From positions 62,001-126,000 of the forward strand of contig NZ_FPCK01000002.1 in NCBI RefSeq assembly GCF_900116545.1: a stretch of 64,000 bases of DNA, given 5' to 3'. Both the position numbers and the translations under genes were made by a program. Positions 36,456 to 45,328 of this stretch are shown piece by piece. The first letter of the stretch is position 1. Each line of letters opens with the position of its first letter. The stretch is from Devosia crocina (GTDB lineage Bacteria > Pseudomonadota > Alphaproteobacteria > Rhizobiales > Devosiaceae). Below the pieces are notes generated by a model. It searched no databases. It saw only the letters and a program-made list of their open reading frames with translations, and was not told the DNA's origin.

Positions 36456-37352
36456 ATGGCCGAACGTCCAACCGAGATGCGACACAGCGCGGCACAAGGG
36501 CTGGAATTGCGTCCCGCTGAAGAGATCCTGGACGTCCTCGCCTCTGCTCAGGTCGATGCGGCCAGGTGCGTGGCTAGTGCCATTCCGGAGATTGCTCACG
36601 GCGCAACCGTAGCCGCCCAGTCCATCCGGGCCGGTGGCCGGCTGATCTACGTCGCTGCCGGAAGTTCAGGGCTGATGGCGCTGGCGGATGCATTGGAACT
36701 GCCGGGGACGTATGGCATTTCGCCGGGCCAGATTGTGGTGAGGCTCGCCGGTGGATTTGATTCGCTGGTTGCCATGAAGGGCGGCCCAGAGGACGATGCA
36801 GCCATGGGCCGGCAGGAGATCGAAGCGCTTGCGCTCAACTCTGATGACTGCGTAATCGCACTGACAGCAAGCGGCGAGACACCCTACCCCGTTTCAGCGA
36901 TCGAAACCGCTTGTGCCACGGGTGCGCGGACCGTCGGGCTGTCAAACAATCCCGGCACGCGCATCCTTGAGCTAGCCGAAGTAGGCATCTGCCTGCCGAC
37001 ACCACCCGAGGTCATCGCCGGCTCTACCCGAATGGGTGCGGGCACCGCTCAGAAGATTGCGCTCAACATGCTTTCGACGCTGATGGCAATCGAGCTGGGG
37101 CACGTGCATGACGGATTCATGGTCAATGTCATTGCCGACAACCTCAAGCTCAAACAGCGTGCCAATGGCATCGTTGCCTCGATCACAGGCACGAATGCCG
37201 AGGGCGCCGATGCCGCTTTGACCGCAAGTAATGGTGCGGTCAAGCTGGCGGTGCTGATTGCGGCCGGTGCCGATGACCTCGCGATGGCCGCTTCAGTGCT
37301 AGACCAGCATAAGGGCCATCTGCGTCCTGCCCTGGCAGCCCTGCGGATCTAA
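36456..37352 (+). CDS. murQ: N-acetylmuramic acid 6-phosphate etherase
   Basis: A 298-residue SIS-domain lyase that splits MurNAc-6-P into GlcNAc-6-P and lactate. Markers are AGGRLIYVAAGSSGLMALAD, the catalytic acidic residue in MKGGPEDDAAMG, ALTASGETPYP and GSTRMGAGTAQKI. Its product is the NagA substrate, so murQ plus the divergent nag operon forms a cell-wall recycling route to fructose-6-P. AAGGAG lies upstream of the ATG. No kinase (anmK) or PTS gene is in the window. Confidence 0.95.
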   Translation: MAERPTEMRHSAAQGLELRPAEEILDVLASAQVDAARCVASAIPEIAHGATVAAQSIRAGGRLIYVAAGSSGLMALADALELPGTYGISPGQIVVRLAGGFDSLVAMKGGPEDDAAMGRQEIEALALNSDDCVIALTASGETPYPVSAIETACATGARTVGLSNNPGTRILELAEVGICLPTPPEVIAGSTRMGAGTAQKIALNMLSTLMAIELGHVHDGFMVNVIADNLKLKQRANGIVASITGTNAEGADAALTASNGAVKLAVLIAAGADDLAMAASVLDQHKGHLRPALAALRI

Positions 37353-37432
37353 CGACAAAATCTCGTGGCGTGCTGTCGAAATCTCGCACTGCGCCTCGTC
37401 TAGAGGGCGAGAGCTTCTTGTGGAGAAAAGAG

Positions 37433-37903
37433 ATGACAAACGAACCCGATGGCGACCGCGAACTGGTTCTGACCCGGCTGATCGATGCGCCGCCCGCTGC
37501 GGTATTCCGGTGCTGGACCGAGCCGGAGTTGATCACTCGCTGGTTTGCGCCAAAGCCCTGGTCGACGCCAAGGGCCAGCGTCGATTTGCGACCTGGCGGG
37601 GCGAGCCTTGTGGTCATGGCCGATGAGGCGGGCAACGAATACCCTAACCCTGGCCAGTATCTCGAAATCGTGCCCGGCAGGAAACTCGTCTTTACCGATG
37701 CGTATGTGGGTGACTGGAAGCCTTCGGAAAAGCCGTTTTTCACCTGCACACTGACCTTCGAGGACGAGGGCGGCAAAACCCGCTACACAGCGGTCGCACG
37801 GCACTGGACGCGCGAAGACAAGGAGGCCCATGAAAAAATGGGCTTCCATGAGGGCTGGGGACTATGCGCGACGCAAATGGAAGCGGTAGCCAAAGCACTT
37901 TAA
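37433..37903 (+). CDS. SRPBCC (AHSA1-type) protein
   Basis: A 156-residue protein with the START/SRPBCC fold of the AHSA1 (activator of Hsp90 ATPase-like) group: RLIDAPPAAVFRCWTEPELI, TRWFAPKPWS, RPGGASLVVMADEAG and the C-terminal helix HEKMGFHEGWGLCATQME. These bind hydrophobic ligands; the ligand here is unknown. I chose ATG 37433 (MTNEPDGDRE) with GGAG upstream. It follows murQ by 80 bases but has no clear functional tie to it. Confidence 0.87.
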   Translation: MTNEPDGDRELVLTRLIDAPPAAVFRCWTEPELITRWFAPKPWSTPRASVDLRPGGASLVVMADEAGNEYPNPGQYLEIVPGRKLVFTDAYVGDWKPSEKPFFTCTLTFEDEGGKTRYTAVARHWTREDKEAHEKMGFHEGWGLCATQMEAVAKAL

Positions 37904-37933
37904 GTGCTGCGGCTCACCTTGGGAGATCCTAGT

Positions 37934-39034
37934 TCACCCTGCTGCGACAGCGGCGCGAGGCATTTCGGAGAAGATCTCTGCCGTGCCATTGCGGATGATC
38001 ACGATCTCTTCAAGCCTCAGGCCAAAGCGGCCTTGTAGGTAAATGCCCGGCTCGATGGAAAAGACCATGCCCTCGTCCAGCACGGTTTGGCTTGTTCCAG
38101 TGATATAGGGCGCTTCATGCACGTCGATGCCGAGGCCGTGCCCGGTGCGATGGAGGAAATTGGGGCCGTAGCCTGCTTCCGTTATAACGTCGCGGGCGGC
38201 CTTATCCACATCGCTGGCCTTGACGCCTGGCTTCGCCGCCGCAAGCGCTGCCTGAACGGCTCGGTCAACGACAGCATGGATTTCTTCGTAGCCTTCGGGG
38301 GCAGACTGGAAGTAGCCCATCCGCGTCATGTCCGAAGGATAGCCATCGAGGCGGCAGCCGGTATCGATGAGCACGGCATCACCCGCCTTGAGCCTGGTAG
38401 CTCCGGTGTGGTGGTGAGGGAAGGCGCCATTTGCGCCGAAGCAGACCGAACAGAATTCCGTGGTCGCACTGTTAGACTTGTAAAAATCTGAGATGAAGGC
38501 GGCCACGTCGAGTTCGCTCATGCCGGGCTCAAGCGCCGCGAAAGCAGCTTGAACCGCCCGATCATTCAAAAGATGTGCGGCCTTCAGGCGCGCGCGCTCC
38601 TCTTCGTCCTTGCGAGAGCGCAGGTAGCCTACCGTATCCTGCGTGAACCTGCGTTTGGCGCCGGGCAGTGCATCAAGCAGCAAGAGCGCGAAGTCGGCAC
38701 GCATGGTTTCGTCGAGCACGATAGAGGGGGCGACGCGAGACACGCCGGTAGCATCGATCAACTGCTCCAGGGCCGCGCCTGGACCGTCGGCATCGGTCCA
38801 GGGAAAGAAAGGCAGATCGGTGTGCTGGCGCGAGGAATCGACGTTGAGCGCTGGCATGAGAAAGCCAGCAAAGGTCTGGCTCACCAGCAGCATCACAGGC
38901 CGCTCATCGCCGTGCGGCGAAAGATCGGCAAGCCATCGCATGTGGCTCGATGGGCCGATTGCGACCAGGTCGGTCGAGGTTTCAGCCATGCGGTGGCGTA
39001 GATTGGCCATGCGGGTGGTGAGCGTGGAAGTCAT
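37934..39034 (-). CDS. M24-family metallopeptidase (Xaa-Pro aminopeptidase type)
   Basis: A 366-residue cytosolic peptidase with a creatinase-like N-terminal domain and the pita-bread catalytic domain. The metal ligands are visible: Asp in DAVLIDTGCRLDGYPSD, His in HRTGHGLGIDVHE, and Glu in FSIEPGIYL and RLEEIVII. It should cleave N-terminal residues ahead of proline or related dipeptides. It lies next to a peptide-type ABC transporter, 149 bases downstream of the binding-protein gene on the same strand, so it may degrade imported peptides (inference). ATG 39034 was chosen over a longer frame. Confidence 0.88.
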   Translation of the reverse strand: MTSTLTTRMANLRHRMAETSTDLVAIGPSSHMRWLADLSPHGDERPVMLLVSQTFAGFLMPALNVDSSRQHTDLPFFPWTDADGPGAALEQLIDATGVSRVAPSIVLDETMRADFALLLLDALPGAKRRFTQDTVGYLRSRKDEEERARLKAAHLLNDRAVQAAFAALEPGMSELDVAAFISDFYKSNSATTEFCSVCFGANGAFPHHHTGATRLKAGDAVLIDTGCRLDGYPSDMTRMGYFQSAPEGYEEIHAVVDRAVQAALAAAKPGVKASDVDKAARDVITEAGYGPNFLHRTGHGLGIDVHEAPYITGTSQTVLDEGMVFSIEPGIYLQGRFGLRLEEIVIIRNGTAEIFSEMPRAAVAAG

Positions 39035-39182
39035 TGCGCTGCTCGCTCCAATAGTCGCGGGAAAGTTTGGAGAAGAGTGCGAAGCCGGGCGGGGATGCTG
39101 CCCGGCTTCGTAGGCGGCGGCACGAGGGGCACGTTGCCGCCGCAAATGGCCGTGGAGACGTTGCTCCAGGGCCTTATGGGGG

Positions 39183-40769
39183 TCAGTTCTTGGTCACGAG
39201 ACGGTAATAGACGAAGTCCGAATTGGACCCGTTCACATAGCCTTCGACATTGGACCCCATGCCGATCTGCAAGGCGGCCTGGAACATGATGACGATCGGG
39301 CTTTCCGCCTGAACCTTCTGCTGAAGGTCGACATACATTTCGTTACGGACGTTCTGGTCGGCTTCCGCCAGGGCGGCGTTGACTTCCGCATTCATCTCGG
39401 CCGGCACTTCCCAGGCGTTCCGCCAAGTGGTGGTCGCCGTGTAGTTGTCGTCCGAATTGTCCGAGTTATAGGCGAAAGCCTTGGCGTTGGAGTGGGGATC
39501 CATGAAGTCCGGGCCCCAATACAGCAGCATGGCCTGGTGGGTCCGCTCGCGATACTTGGTGATTACCTGCGCGCCGGTGCCGGGCAGGATTTCGAAGTTG
39601 ATGCCAGCTTCGGAGAACCCGGCCTGTAGCGACTGAGCGATATCGGTGAACGGGGTCGAATTGATCACGTCGAGAGTGACGTTGATCGGGGTTTCGACAC
39701 CGGCATCGGCCAGGATCTGCTTGGCCTTTTCGACGTCATAGGTGAAAGGGGTTTCGTCATAGGAGCCGGGGAACCCTTTGGGCCAGAAAGCCTGGTGCTT
39801 TTCCATCTGGCCGGCGAGGAAGGTCTCGGTCATCCCGTCATAATCGACAAGATAGCGCGCCGCTTCCCAGACGGCGGGATCGGTCAGCGATTCCGTCTTC
39901 TGGTTGAACGAAAGGAAGTGGACGGCCGCCTGTGGGAAAGTCTCGACCTTGACGTTGTCGCCGAGCCCGGCAATCTGGTCCGGGGTCAGGTTCTTGGCAA
40001 GATCCACATCGCCCGAAGTCAGGAGCAGCTGCTGGGTCGCCGCTTCCGCGACGTGGCGAATAAGAACCTGCTTCATGGCAGGCGCGCCATTCCAGTAGTT
40101 TTCGTTGGCGGTCAGGCGAACCAGTTCAGCCGGGCGGTAATCGGTGAGCGTATAGGGCCCCGAGCCTGCCGAATTGGTGTTGAGCCAGGCATTGCCCATG
40201 TCGCCATCGACTTCGTTCTCCATGACGAGAACTTCGTCGACAATAGCGCCGGGCCGGGCTGCCAGCACGTTCAGCACGAAGGCCGAGGCGAAGTCGCCGG
40301 TCCATTTGACGGTTACGGCATTGCCCTCGACCGTCACCATTTCGTCGATGTTGTCAGCCGTCCAGCCCAGCTGGGTCAGGATGAAGGCAGGCGTCAGGTT
40401 CAAGGTCACGACACGCTTGAACGAGAACAGCACGTCTTCGGCACGAACCGGATTGCCCGAAGCAAAATTCGCCCCGTCGCGCATGGTGAAGGTCAGCGAC
40501 TTGGCGTCTTCGTCGGCAGTCCATTCGCTGGCCAGGCCTGGCGCGAGGACAGTGGTGTCCGCAGCGTCGTACTGGACGAGCTTGTCGTAAAGATTGGCGT
40601 TGATCTCGCCGGCTGAGAATTCATAGGCCTGCGCGGGGTCGAGCGCGACGATATCGTCGATGTTCTGAGCGATGACGAGTGCATCGGCAGGGGTGGCGGC
40701 ATAAACGGCGCCCGCTGCCAATGGCAGGGTGAGCGCGGTCGCCAAGAGGGCAGCGCGGAAGAGCTTCAT
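39183..40769 (-). CDS. ABC transporter peptide-type substrate-binding protein
   Basis: A 528-residue periplasmic binding protein of the DppA/OppA family (SBP_bac_5). A signal peptide ends after AGAVYA; the mature protein starts with ALVIAQNIDDIVALDPAQAYE. Family features include LAPGLASEWTADED, VRAEDVLFSFKRVV, and SGPYTLTDYRP. Peptides, oligopeptides, nickel complexes or sugar-amino compounds are all possible cargo. The gene overlaps the regulator by 4 bases and diverges from its permease genes. Confidence 0.93.
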   Translation of the reverse strand: MKLFRAALLATALTLPLAAGAVYAATPADALVIAQNIDDIVALDPAQAYEFSAGEINANLYDKLVQYDAADTTVLAPGLASEWTADEDAKSLTFTMRDGANFASGNPVRAEDVLFSFKRVVTLNLTPAFILTQLGWTADNIDEMVTVEGNAVTVKWTGDFASAFVLNVLAARPGAIVDEVLVMENEVDGDMGNAWLNTNSAGSGPYTLTDYRPAELVRLTANENYWNGAPAMKQVLIRHVAEAATQQLLLTSGDVDLAKNLTPDQIAGLGDNVKVETFPQAAVHFLSFNQKTESLTDPAVWEAARYLVDYDGMTETFLAGQMEKHQAFWPKGFPGSYDETPFTYDVEKAKQILADAGVETPINVTLDVINSTPFTDIAQSLQAGFSEAGINFEILPGTGAQVITKYRERTHQAMLLYWGPDFMDPHSNAKAFAYNSDNSDDNYTATTTWRNAWEVPAEMNAEVNAALAEADQNVRNEMYVDLQQKVQAESPIVIMFQAALQIGMGSNVEGYVNGSNSDFVYYRLVTKN

Positions 40770-41440
40770 GTGCGTTTCTCCTTTGAATTGACTTTTTTGC
40801 GAACCGGCTTGTTGGCGCCGATCTTTGGTTTTGCGGTCAGCTGTCGCGCCGGGCGCGCGGTGGAGCGGAAAAGAGCGAGCGTGCCGCTCCACAAGAGCCG
40901 GGCAGGCTCATCGGTGTGGTTTGACCAGGAATGGGGCCGGTTGCCGCGAAAGTGCAGGCTATCGCCGGCACTCATTATCATTTCCTCGCCATCGAGGCGT
41001 TGCGTGATCGAACCCTCGAGCACGTAGAGAATCTCTTCTCCCTCATGCGCCACGATTTCCGATTTATACCCCGGGGGCACCGTCATGATGAAGCTTGAAA
41101 GCTGGCTGCCCGGAAAGTCGGCACCGAGCCGCTCATAGACGATCGAGGATCCGTCGATGGAGAACCGGCTGCGGTCCCCTGCCCTTGTCAGCGCATTGTG
41201 CGAGGCGGGGGCTGCGACGAAATAGTCGATGGATACGCCCAGCGCCTTTGCGATCTGGGCAAGCGTGCCGAGCGAGGGCGTGGCATGGTCACGCTCGACC
41301 TGGCTGAGATAACCCACCGACACGGCGGCGGCAGCGCCCAGTTCCATCAGCGTCAATTGCTGCTGGCGGCGGCGTGCACGGATCAGCGCCCCGACTTTCG
41401 GGTGCCCCTCATTCAGCTCTGCCAGAGCGGTCTCCGCCAT
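40766..41440 (-). CDS. XRE-cupin transcriptional regulator
   Basis: A 224-residue protein. Residues about 17-72 form an XRE helix-turn-helix (LIRARRRQQQLTLMELG, SVGYLSQVERDHATPSLGTL). Residues about 115-185 form a cupin (AHEGEEILYVLEGSITQRL, HFRGNRPHSWSN), and a basic tail ends KKVNSKEKRT. This is a PuuR-like repressor form that senses small amine or acid ligands. It precedes the binding-protein gene and diverges from the permease operon across 130 AT-rich bases, so it is the obvious regulator of the transporter. Confidence 0.9.
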   Translation of the reverse strand: MAETALAELNEGHPKVGALIRARRRQQQLTLMELGAAAAVSVGYLSQVERDHATPSLGTLAQIAKALGVSIDYFVAAPASHNALTRAGDRSRFSIDGSSIVYERLGADFPGSQLSSFIMTVPPGYKSEIVAHEGEEILYVLEGSITQRLDGEEMIMSAGDSLHFRGNRPHSWSNHTDEPARLLWSGTLALFRSTARPARQLTAKPKIGANKPVRKKVNSKEKRT

Positions 41441-41446
41441 CCATCC

Positions 41447-41490
41447 TCACCAAAATTTTTTTGATATAAGCAAAGTTTCTTGTATGGTGA
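41447..41490. promoter_or_regulatory. AT-rich inverted repeat, candidate XRE operator
   Basis: TCACCA (41447-41452) and TGGTGA (41485-41490) are perfect inverted arms flanking an AT-rich centre in the 130-base divergent promoter region. A second inverted repeat, TCCGCAG/CTGCGGA, lies at 41515-41538, 33 bases before the permease start. Both are candidate regulator or leader elements; the sequence gives no direct proof of binding. Confidence 0.4.
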
Positions 41491-41570
41491 AAGTGAAATG
41501 TGAAGGTTTTGCAATCCGCAGGAAAGCCAATCTGCGGAGGCAAATCGTTGTTTAAGTAAGAGGATTTCGT

Positions 41571-42644
41571 GTGACGACCGAACAGCCCACGCTGGCCTCG
41601 CCTCCACCGGATAAAATTTCAGGCAAGCGCGCACGGCGTCAGCTTTCGGCGCTGGCCGGTTTCGTCATCACACTTTTCCTCACATTTCTTGGCCTCCTGG
41701 CCATCACCTTTTTTATCGGCCGGGTAATCCCGATCGATCCGGTTCTGGCGGTTGTGGGCGATCGTGCAACCCAGGCGCAATACGATGCCGCAAAAATCGC
41801 CATGGGCCTCGACCGGCCGCTTTACGAGCAGTTCGTCTCCTATGTGGTCAACGTCTTCAGCGGAGATCTTGGACGCTCGGTGTCCACGGGCCGCGCCGTT
41901 GCCGATGATCTCAGCCGCTTTTTCCCGGCAACCTTCGAAATGGCGACGCTGGGCATCCTAATAGGCGTCGCTCTCGGCGTGCCCCTCGGGGTAACGGCTG
42001 CCGCTCGCCAGGGCTCCTGGCTCGACCAGGCCATCCGCGTGGTTGGCCTCCTCGGCTATTCAGTCCCCGCCTTTTGGCTTGGCCTTGTCGGGCTCGCGAT
42101 CTTTTATGCGCGACTGCGCTGGGTGGGCGGTCCGGGCCGTCTCGATATTTTCTACGATGGTCTCGTCTCGCCGGTCACAGGCATGATCCTGATCGACAGC
42201 CTCATCCAGGGCGAGATCGACATTTTCTGGAATGCGGTCTGGCACATCGTGCTGCCCGCTTCCGTGCTGGGCTTTTTCAGCCTCGCCTATATCGCCCGCA
42301 TGACCCGCAGTTTCATGCTCGATCAACTGAGCCAGGAATTCGTCACCACGGCGCGGGTCAAGGGCGTGCCTGAACGCGTCGTCATCTGGCGCCATGCGTT
42401 CAAACCCATCCGGGTGCCACTGATCACCGTCATCGGCCTCTCCTATGCTGGCCTGCTTGAAGGTTCGGTGATGATCGAAACCGTCTTCTCCTGGCCCGGC
42501 ATCGGAAACTACCTGACCACAGCTCTTCTCAATGCCGACATGAACGCCGTCCTCGGCTCCACCCTCGTGATCGGATCGGTCTTCATCGTCATCAACAAAG
42601 TCTCCGACGTCCTCTACCGAGTCCTCGATCCGAGGGCCCGCTGA
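41571..42644 (+). CDS. ABC transporter permease (DppB type)
   Basis: A 357-residue inner-membrane permease with about six helices and the DppB-type conserved loop ARVKGVPERVVIWRHAFKP, followed by ETVFSWPGIGN. It carries a longer segment than usual after the early helices. The GTG start at 41571 has GAGGA upstream. It is first in a rightward operon with a second permease, two ATPases and a GAF protein; a 190-base gap with a palindromic repeat follows it. Confidence 0.92.
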   Translation: MTTEQPTLASPPPDKISGKRARRQLSALAGFVITLFLTFLGLLAITFFIGRVIPIDPVLAVVGDRATQAQYDAAKIAMGLDRPLYEQFVSYVVNVFSGDLGRSVSTGRAVADDLSRFFPATFEMATLGILIGVALGVPLGVTAAARQGSWLDQAIRVVGLLGYSVPAFWLGLVGLAIFYARLRWVGGPGRLDIFYDGLVSPVTGMILIDSLIQGEIDIFWNAVWHIVLPASVLGFFSLAYIARMTRSFMLDQLSQEFVTTARVKGVPERVVIWRHAFKPIRVPLITVIGLSYAGLLEGSVMIETVFSWPGIGNYLTTALLNADMNAVLGSTLVIGSVFIVINKVSDVLYRVLDPRAR

Positions 42645-42672
42645 TGGTTTTGGGCGAAATTTCGGGCTTTGC

Positions 42673-42801
42673 ACCCCTCACCCTGACCCTCTCCCCAGAG
42701 GGGCGAGGGGAAGCAAGAGGCGAAGCATTTGCGTCGGCGTCTGAACTGCAGCCGCGCCCATCGTCCCCTCGCCCCTCTGGGGAGAGGGTTAGGGTGAGGG
42801 G
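42673..42801. repeat. Long inverted repeat (family A, copy 2), inside the transporter operon
   Basis: Arms 42673-42710 (CCCCTCACCCTGACCCTCTC and an inner GAGGGGCGAGGGG) and 42765-42801 (the complement) are nearly the same as those at 19863-19987, with a different 54-base centre. It lies between the two permease genes of one operon, and the mRNA here can fold into a long hairpin. Confidence 0.88.
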
Positions 42802-42834
42802 CCTATCCCTTTCGAATTGTGCAGGAGCCTCCTC

Positions 42835-43737
42835 ATGACCACCCGTGACTGGCTTCTCGCCGATTCCCCCACCTCACGCCTGCAGGCCAATGTTGGGCGC
42901 GCCTACCGCGTATTCACCGCGCTCCTCCGCAACCCGCTATCCGTGCTGGGCGGGATCATCATCCTCGTCCTCCTGCTGACAGCGCTCTTTGCCCCATTGA
43001 TCGCGCCCTTTTCCCCCACCGGGCAGAATCTCAGCCAGCGCCTCCTGCCGCCATCGGGGGTCAACTGGATGGGCACGGATGAGCTTGGCCGCGATATTTT
43101 CTCCCGTGTCGTCTGGGGGTCGCAAATCACCCTCACCATCGTGGCGCTGGTCGCGCTGATCTCGGCGCCGCTCGGGCTGCTAATCGGCGCCATTGCCGGC
43201 TATTTCGGCGGTTGGATCGACAAGATCCTCATGGGCTTCACCGACATCTTCCTGTCGCTGCCCAAGCTGATCCTGGCGCTGGCCTTTGTCGCCGCCCTCG
43301 GGCCCGGCATCAACAATGCCATCATCGCCATCGCCATCACCTCCTGGCCCGCCTATGCCCGTATCGCGCGGGCGGAAACCCTCACCATCCGGAATGCCGA
43401 ATACATCTCCGCCGTCCAGCTTGCCGGCGCGGGCCCGATCCGGGTGATCGTGCAGCACATCCTGCCCCTTTGCACCTCATCCATGATCGTCCGCGTCACC
43501 CTCGACATGGCCGGCGTCATCCTGACCGCGGCAGGCCTTGGCTTCATCGGCCTCGGCGCGCAGCCGCCACTCCCTGAATGGGGCGCCATGATCTCGCGCG
43601 GACGCACCTTCATTCTCGATCAGTGGTGGGTCGCCACCATGCCGGGCTTTGCCATCATCATCGTGTCCTTGGGCTTCTGCTTCCTCGGCGACGGCCTGCG
43701 CGATGTGCTCGACCCCAAAAGCGAGGGCAAATCATGA
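42835..43737 (+). CDS. ABC transporter permease (DppC type)
   Basis: A 300-residue inner-membrane permease with an N-terminal cytosolic arm, about six helices, and the conserved EYISAVQLAGAGPIRVIVQH, then the ending GDGLRDVLDPKS. GPSGVNWMGTDELGRDIFSR-like sequence near residue 80 is the DppC hallmark. ATG 42835 has CAGGAG upstream. It overlaps the next ATPase gene by 4 bases. Confidence 0.92.
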   Translation: MTTRDWLLADSPTSRLQANVGRAYRVFTALLRNPLSVLGGIIILVLLLTALFAPLIAPFSPTGQNLSQRLLPPSGVNWMGTDELGRDIFSRVVWGSQITLTIVALVALISAPLGLLIGAIAGYFGGWIDKILMGFTDIFLSLPKLILALAFVAALGPGINNAIIAIAITSWPAYARIARAETLTIRNAEYISAVQLAGAGPIRVIVQHILPLCTSSMIVRVTLDMAGVILTAAGLGFIGLGAQPPLPEWGAMISRGRTFILDQWWVATMPGFAIIIVSLGFCFLGDGLRDVLDPKSEGKS

Positions 43738-44567
43738 GCCCGCTTCTCGAAGTTGAAAATCTCCGCGTCAGCTTCCCCACCCATTCGGGCCGCGTCGAAG
43801 TGGTCAAGGGCCTTTCCTTCACCCTCGGCCGCGAGCGGCTGGGCATTGTGGGCGAGAGCGGGTCCGGCAAGTCGATGACCGGCCGCTCCATCCTTAAGCT
43901 GATCCGCAAGCCCGGCGAAGTGACGGCCGACAAACTGCGCTTCGACGGCATCGATATCCTCGACCAAAGCGAAAAGCAGATGCGCGCCATTCGCGGCGCC
44001 CGCATCTCCATGGTCATGCAAGACCCCAAATTCTCGCTCAACCCGGTAATGAGCGTTGGCGAGCAGATCGCTGAAGCGCTGATGACGCACCAGAAGCTGG
44101 GTCGGCGGGAGGTGCAACAGCGCATCCTCGACATGCTGACCGCGGTCCGCATCAACGATCCCGAGCGCGTGGCAAAACTTTATCCGCACGAGGTCTCGGG
44201 CGGCATGGGCCAGCGCATCATGATCGCCATGATGCTGATCCCGGAACCGGAACTCTTGATTGCCGACGAGCCCACTTCGGCGCTCGACGTTTCCGTGCAG
44301 GCTCAGGTGCTCGACATCATCGACGATCTCGTCACCCGCAAGGGCATGGGGCTGATCCTGATCAGCCATGACCTGGCTCTCGTCAGCCGCTATTGCGACC
44401 GGATTCTCGTCATGAATGCGGGCCGTGTCGTTGAAGAATGCGCTGCCGGCCAACTTGCCGAGGCCCAGCACCCCTATACCCGCGGGCTGCTCGCGGCCAT
44501 GCCGGTGATCGACGAAACACGAGATGAATTGCCGGTGCTCGACCGGACACAATGGGCCGGCACATGA
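43734..44567 (+). CDS. ABC transporter ATPase (DppD type)
   Basis: A 277-residue ATPase. Walker A GESGSGKSMTGR, the Q-loop, the signature VSGGMGQR, Walker B LLIADEPTSALD and the H-loop ISHDLALVSRY are all complete. The C-terminal end is shorter than that of the typical DppD (about 330 residues), with less of the oligopeptide-ABC extension. ATG 43734 overlaps the preceding permease stop; its own stop overlaps the next ATPase start (ATGA). Confidence 0.92.
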   Translation: MSPLLEVENLRVSFPTHSGRVEVVKGLSFTLGRERLGIVGESGSGKSMTGRSILKLIRKPGEVTADKLRFDGIDILDQSEKQMRAIRGARISMVMQDPKFSLNPVMSVGEQIAEALMTHQKLGRREVQQRILDMLTAVRINDPERVAKLYPHEVSGGMGQRIMIAMMLIPEPELLIADEPTSALDVSVQAQVLDIIDDLVTRKGMGLILISHDLALVSRYCDRILVMNAGRVVEECAAGQLAEAQHPYTRGLLAAMPVIDETRDELPVLDRTQWAGT

Positions 44568-45298
44568 GCGCACTTTCCCTCAAGAATCTCGACGTTTCCT
44601 ACGGCGAAACCAAAGTCGTGCACGGGGTAAACCTCGAAGTCGCCGAAGGCGAAAGCTTTGCCCTCGTCGGCGAAAGCGGCTCGGGCAAGTCGACGATCCT
44701 GCGCGCCATTGCCGGGCTCGCGCCAGAATGGACAGGCGAAATCTCCGTCCTCGGCAAACCGCGCAGCCATGGCGTCGATCGCAGCGTGTCGCGCACCGTG
44801 CAGATGGTGTTCCAGGATCCCTATGGCTCCCTCCATCCGCGCAAGACCATCGACGCGGCGCTCTCCGAGCCGCTTGCGATCCATGGCATCGGCAATCGTG
44901 GCGAGCGGGTCGAGGCGGTGCTGGCTCAGGTCGGCCTCGACCAGCGCTTCCGCTTCCGTTTTCCCCATCAGCTGTCCGGCGGCCAGCGCCAGCGCGTCGC
45001 CATCGCCAGGGCGCTGATGCTCGAGCCCAAGGTTCTCCTCCTCGACGAGCCCACCTCGGCACTCGACGTTTCGGTGCAAGCCGAAATCCTCAACCTCCTC
45101 AAGCGCCTGCGCCGCGAACAGAACCTCACCTTCCTCATGGTGACGCACAACCTGCCGGTCGTGAGCTTCCTCTGCGAGCGCCTTGCCGTGATGCGTCATG
45201 GCCGGATCGTCGAGATCGCCGATGTCGCTCAGCTCAAGCAAGGCGAACTCAACGAGCCCTATTCGCGCGAACTGCTCGCCGCGACCGCAGGCGCATAA
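44564..45298 (+). CDS. ABC transporter ATPase (DppF type)
   Basis: A 244-residue ATPase with Walker A GESGSGKSTILR, signature LSGGQRQRVAIARAL, Walker B VLLLDEPTSALD and H-loop MVTHNLPVV. ATG 44564 is coupled to the previous stop (ATGA); an ATG at 44552 would add four residues. The two ATPases pair as a heterodimer beneath the two permeases. Confidence 0.93.
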   Translation: MSALSLKNLDVSYGETKVVHGVNLEVAEGESFALVGESGSGKSTILRAIAGLAPEWTGEISVLGKPRSHGVDRSVSRTVQMVFQDPYGSLHPRKTIDAALSEPLAIHGIGNRGERVEAVLAQVGLDQRFRFRFPHQLSGGQRQRVAIARALMLEPKVLLLDEPTSALDVSVQAEILNLLKRLRREQNLTFLMVTHNLPVVSFLCERLAVMRHGRIVEIADVAQLKQGELNEPYSRELLAATAGA

Positions 45299-45328
45299 GC
45301 CAAAATTCCAAGACCAAGGACCAGCACC

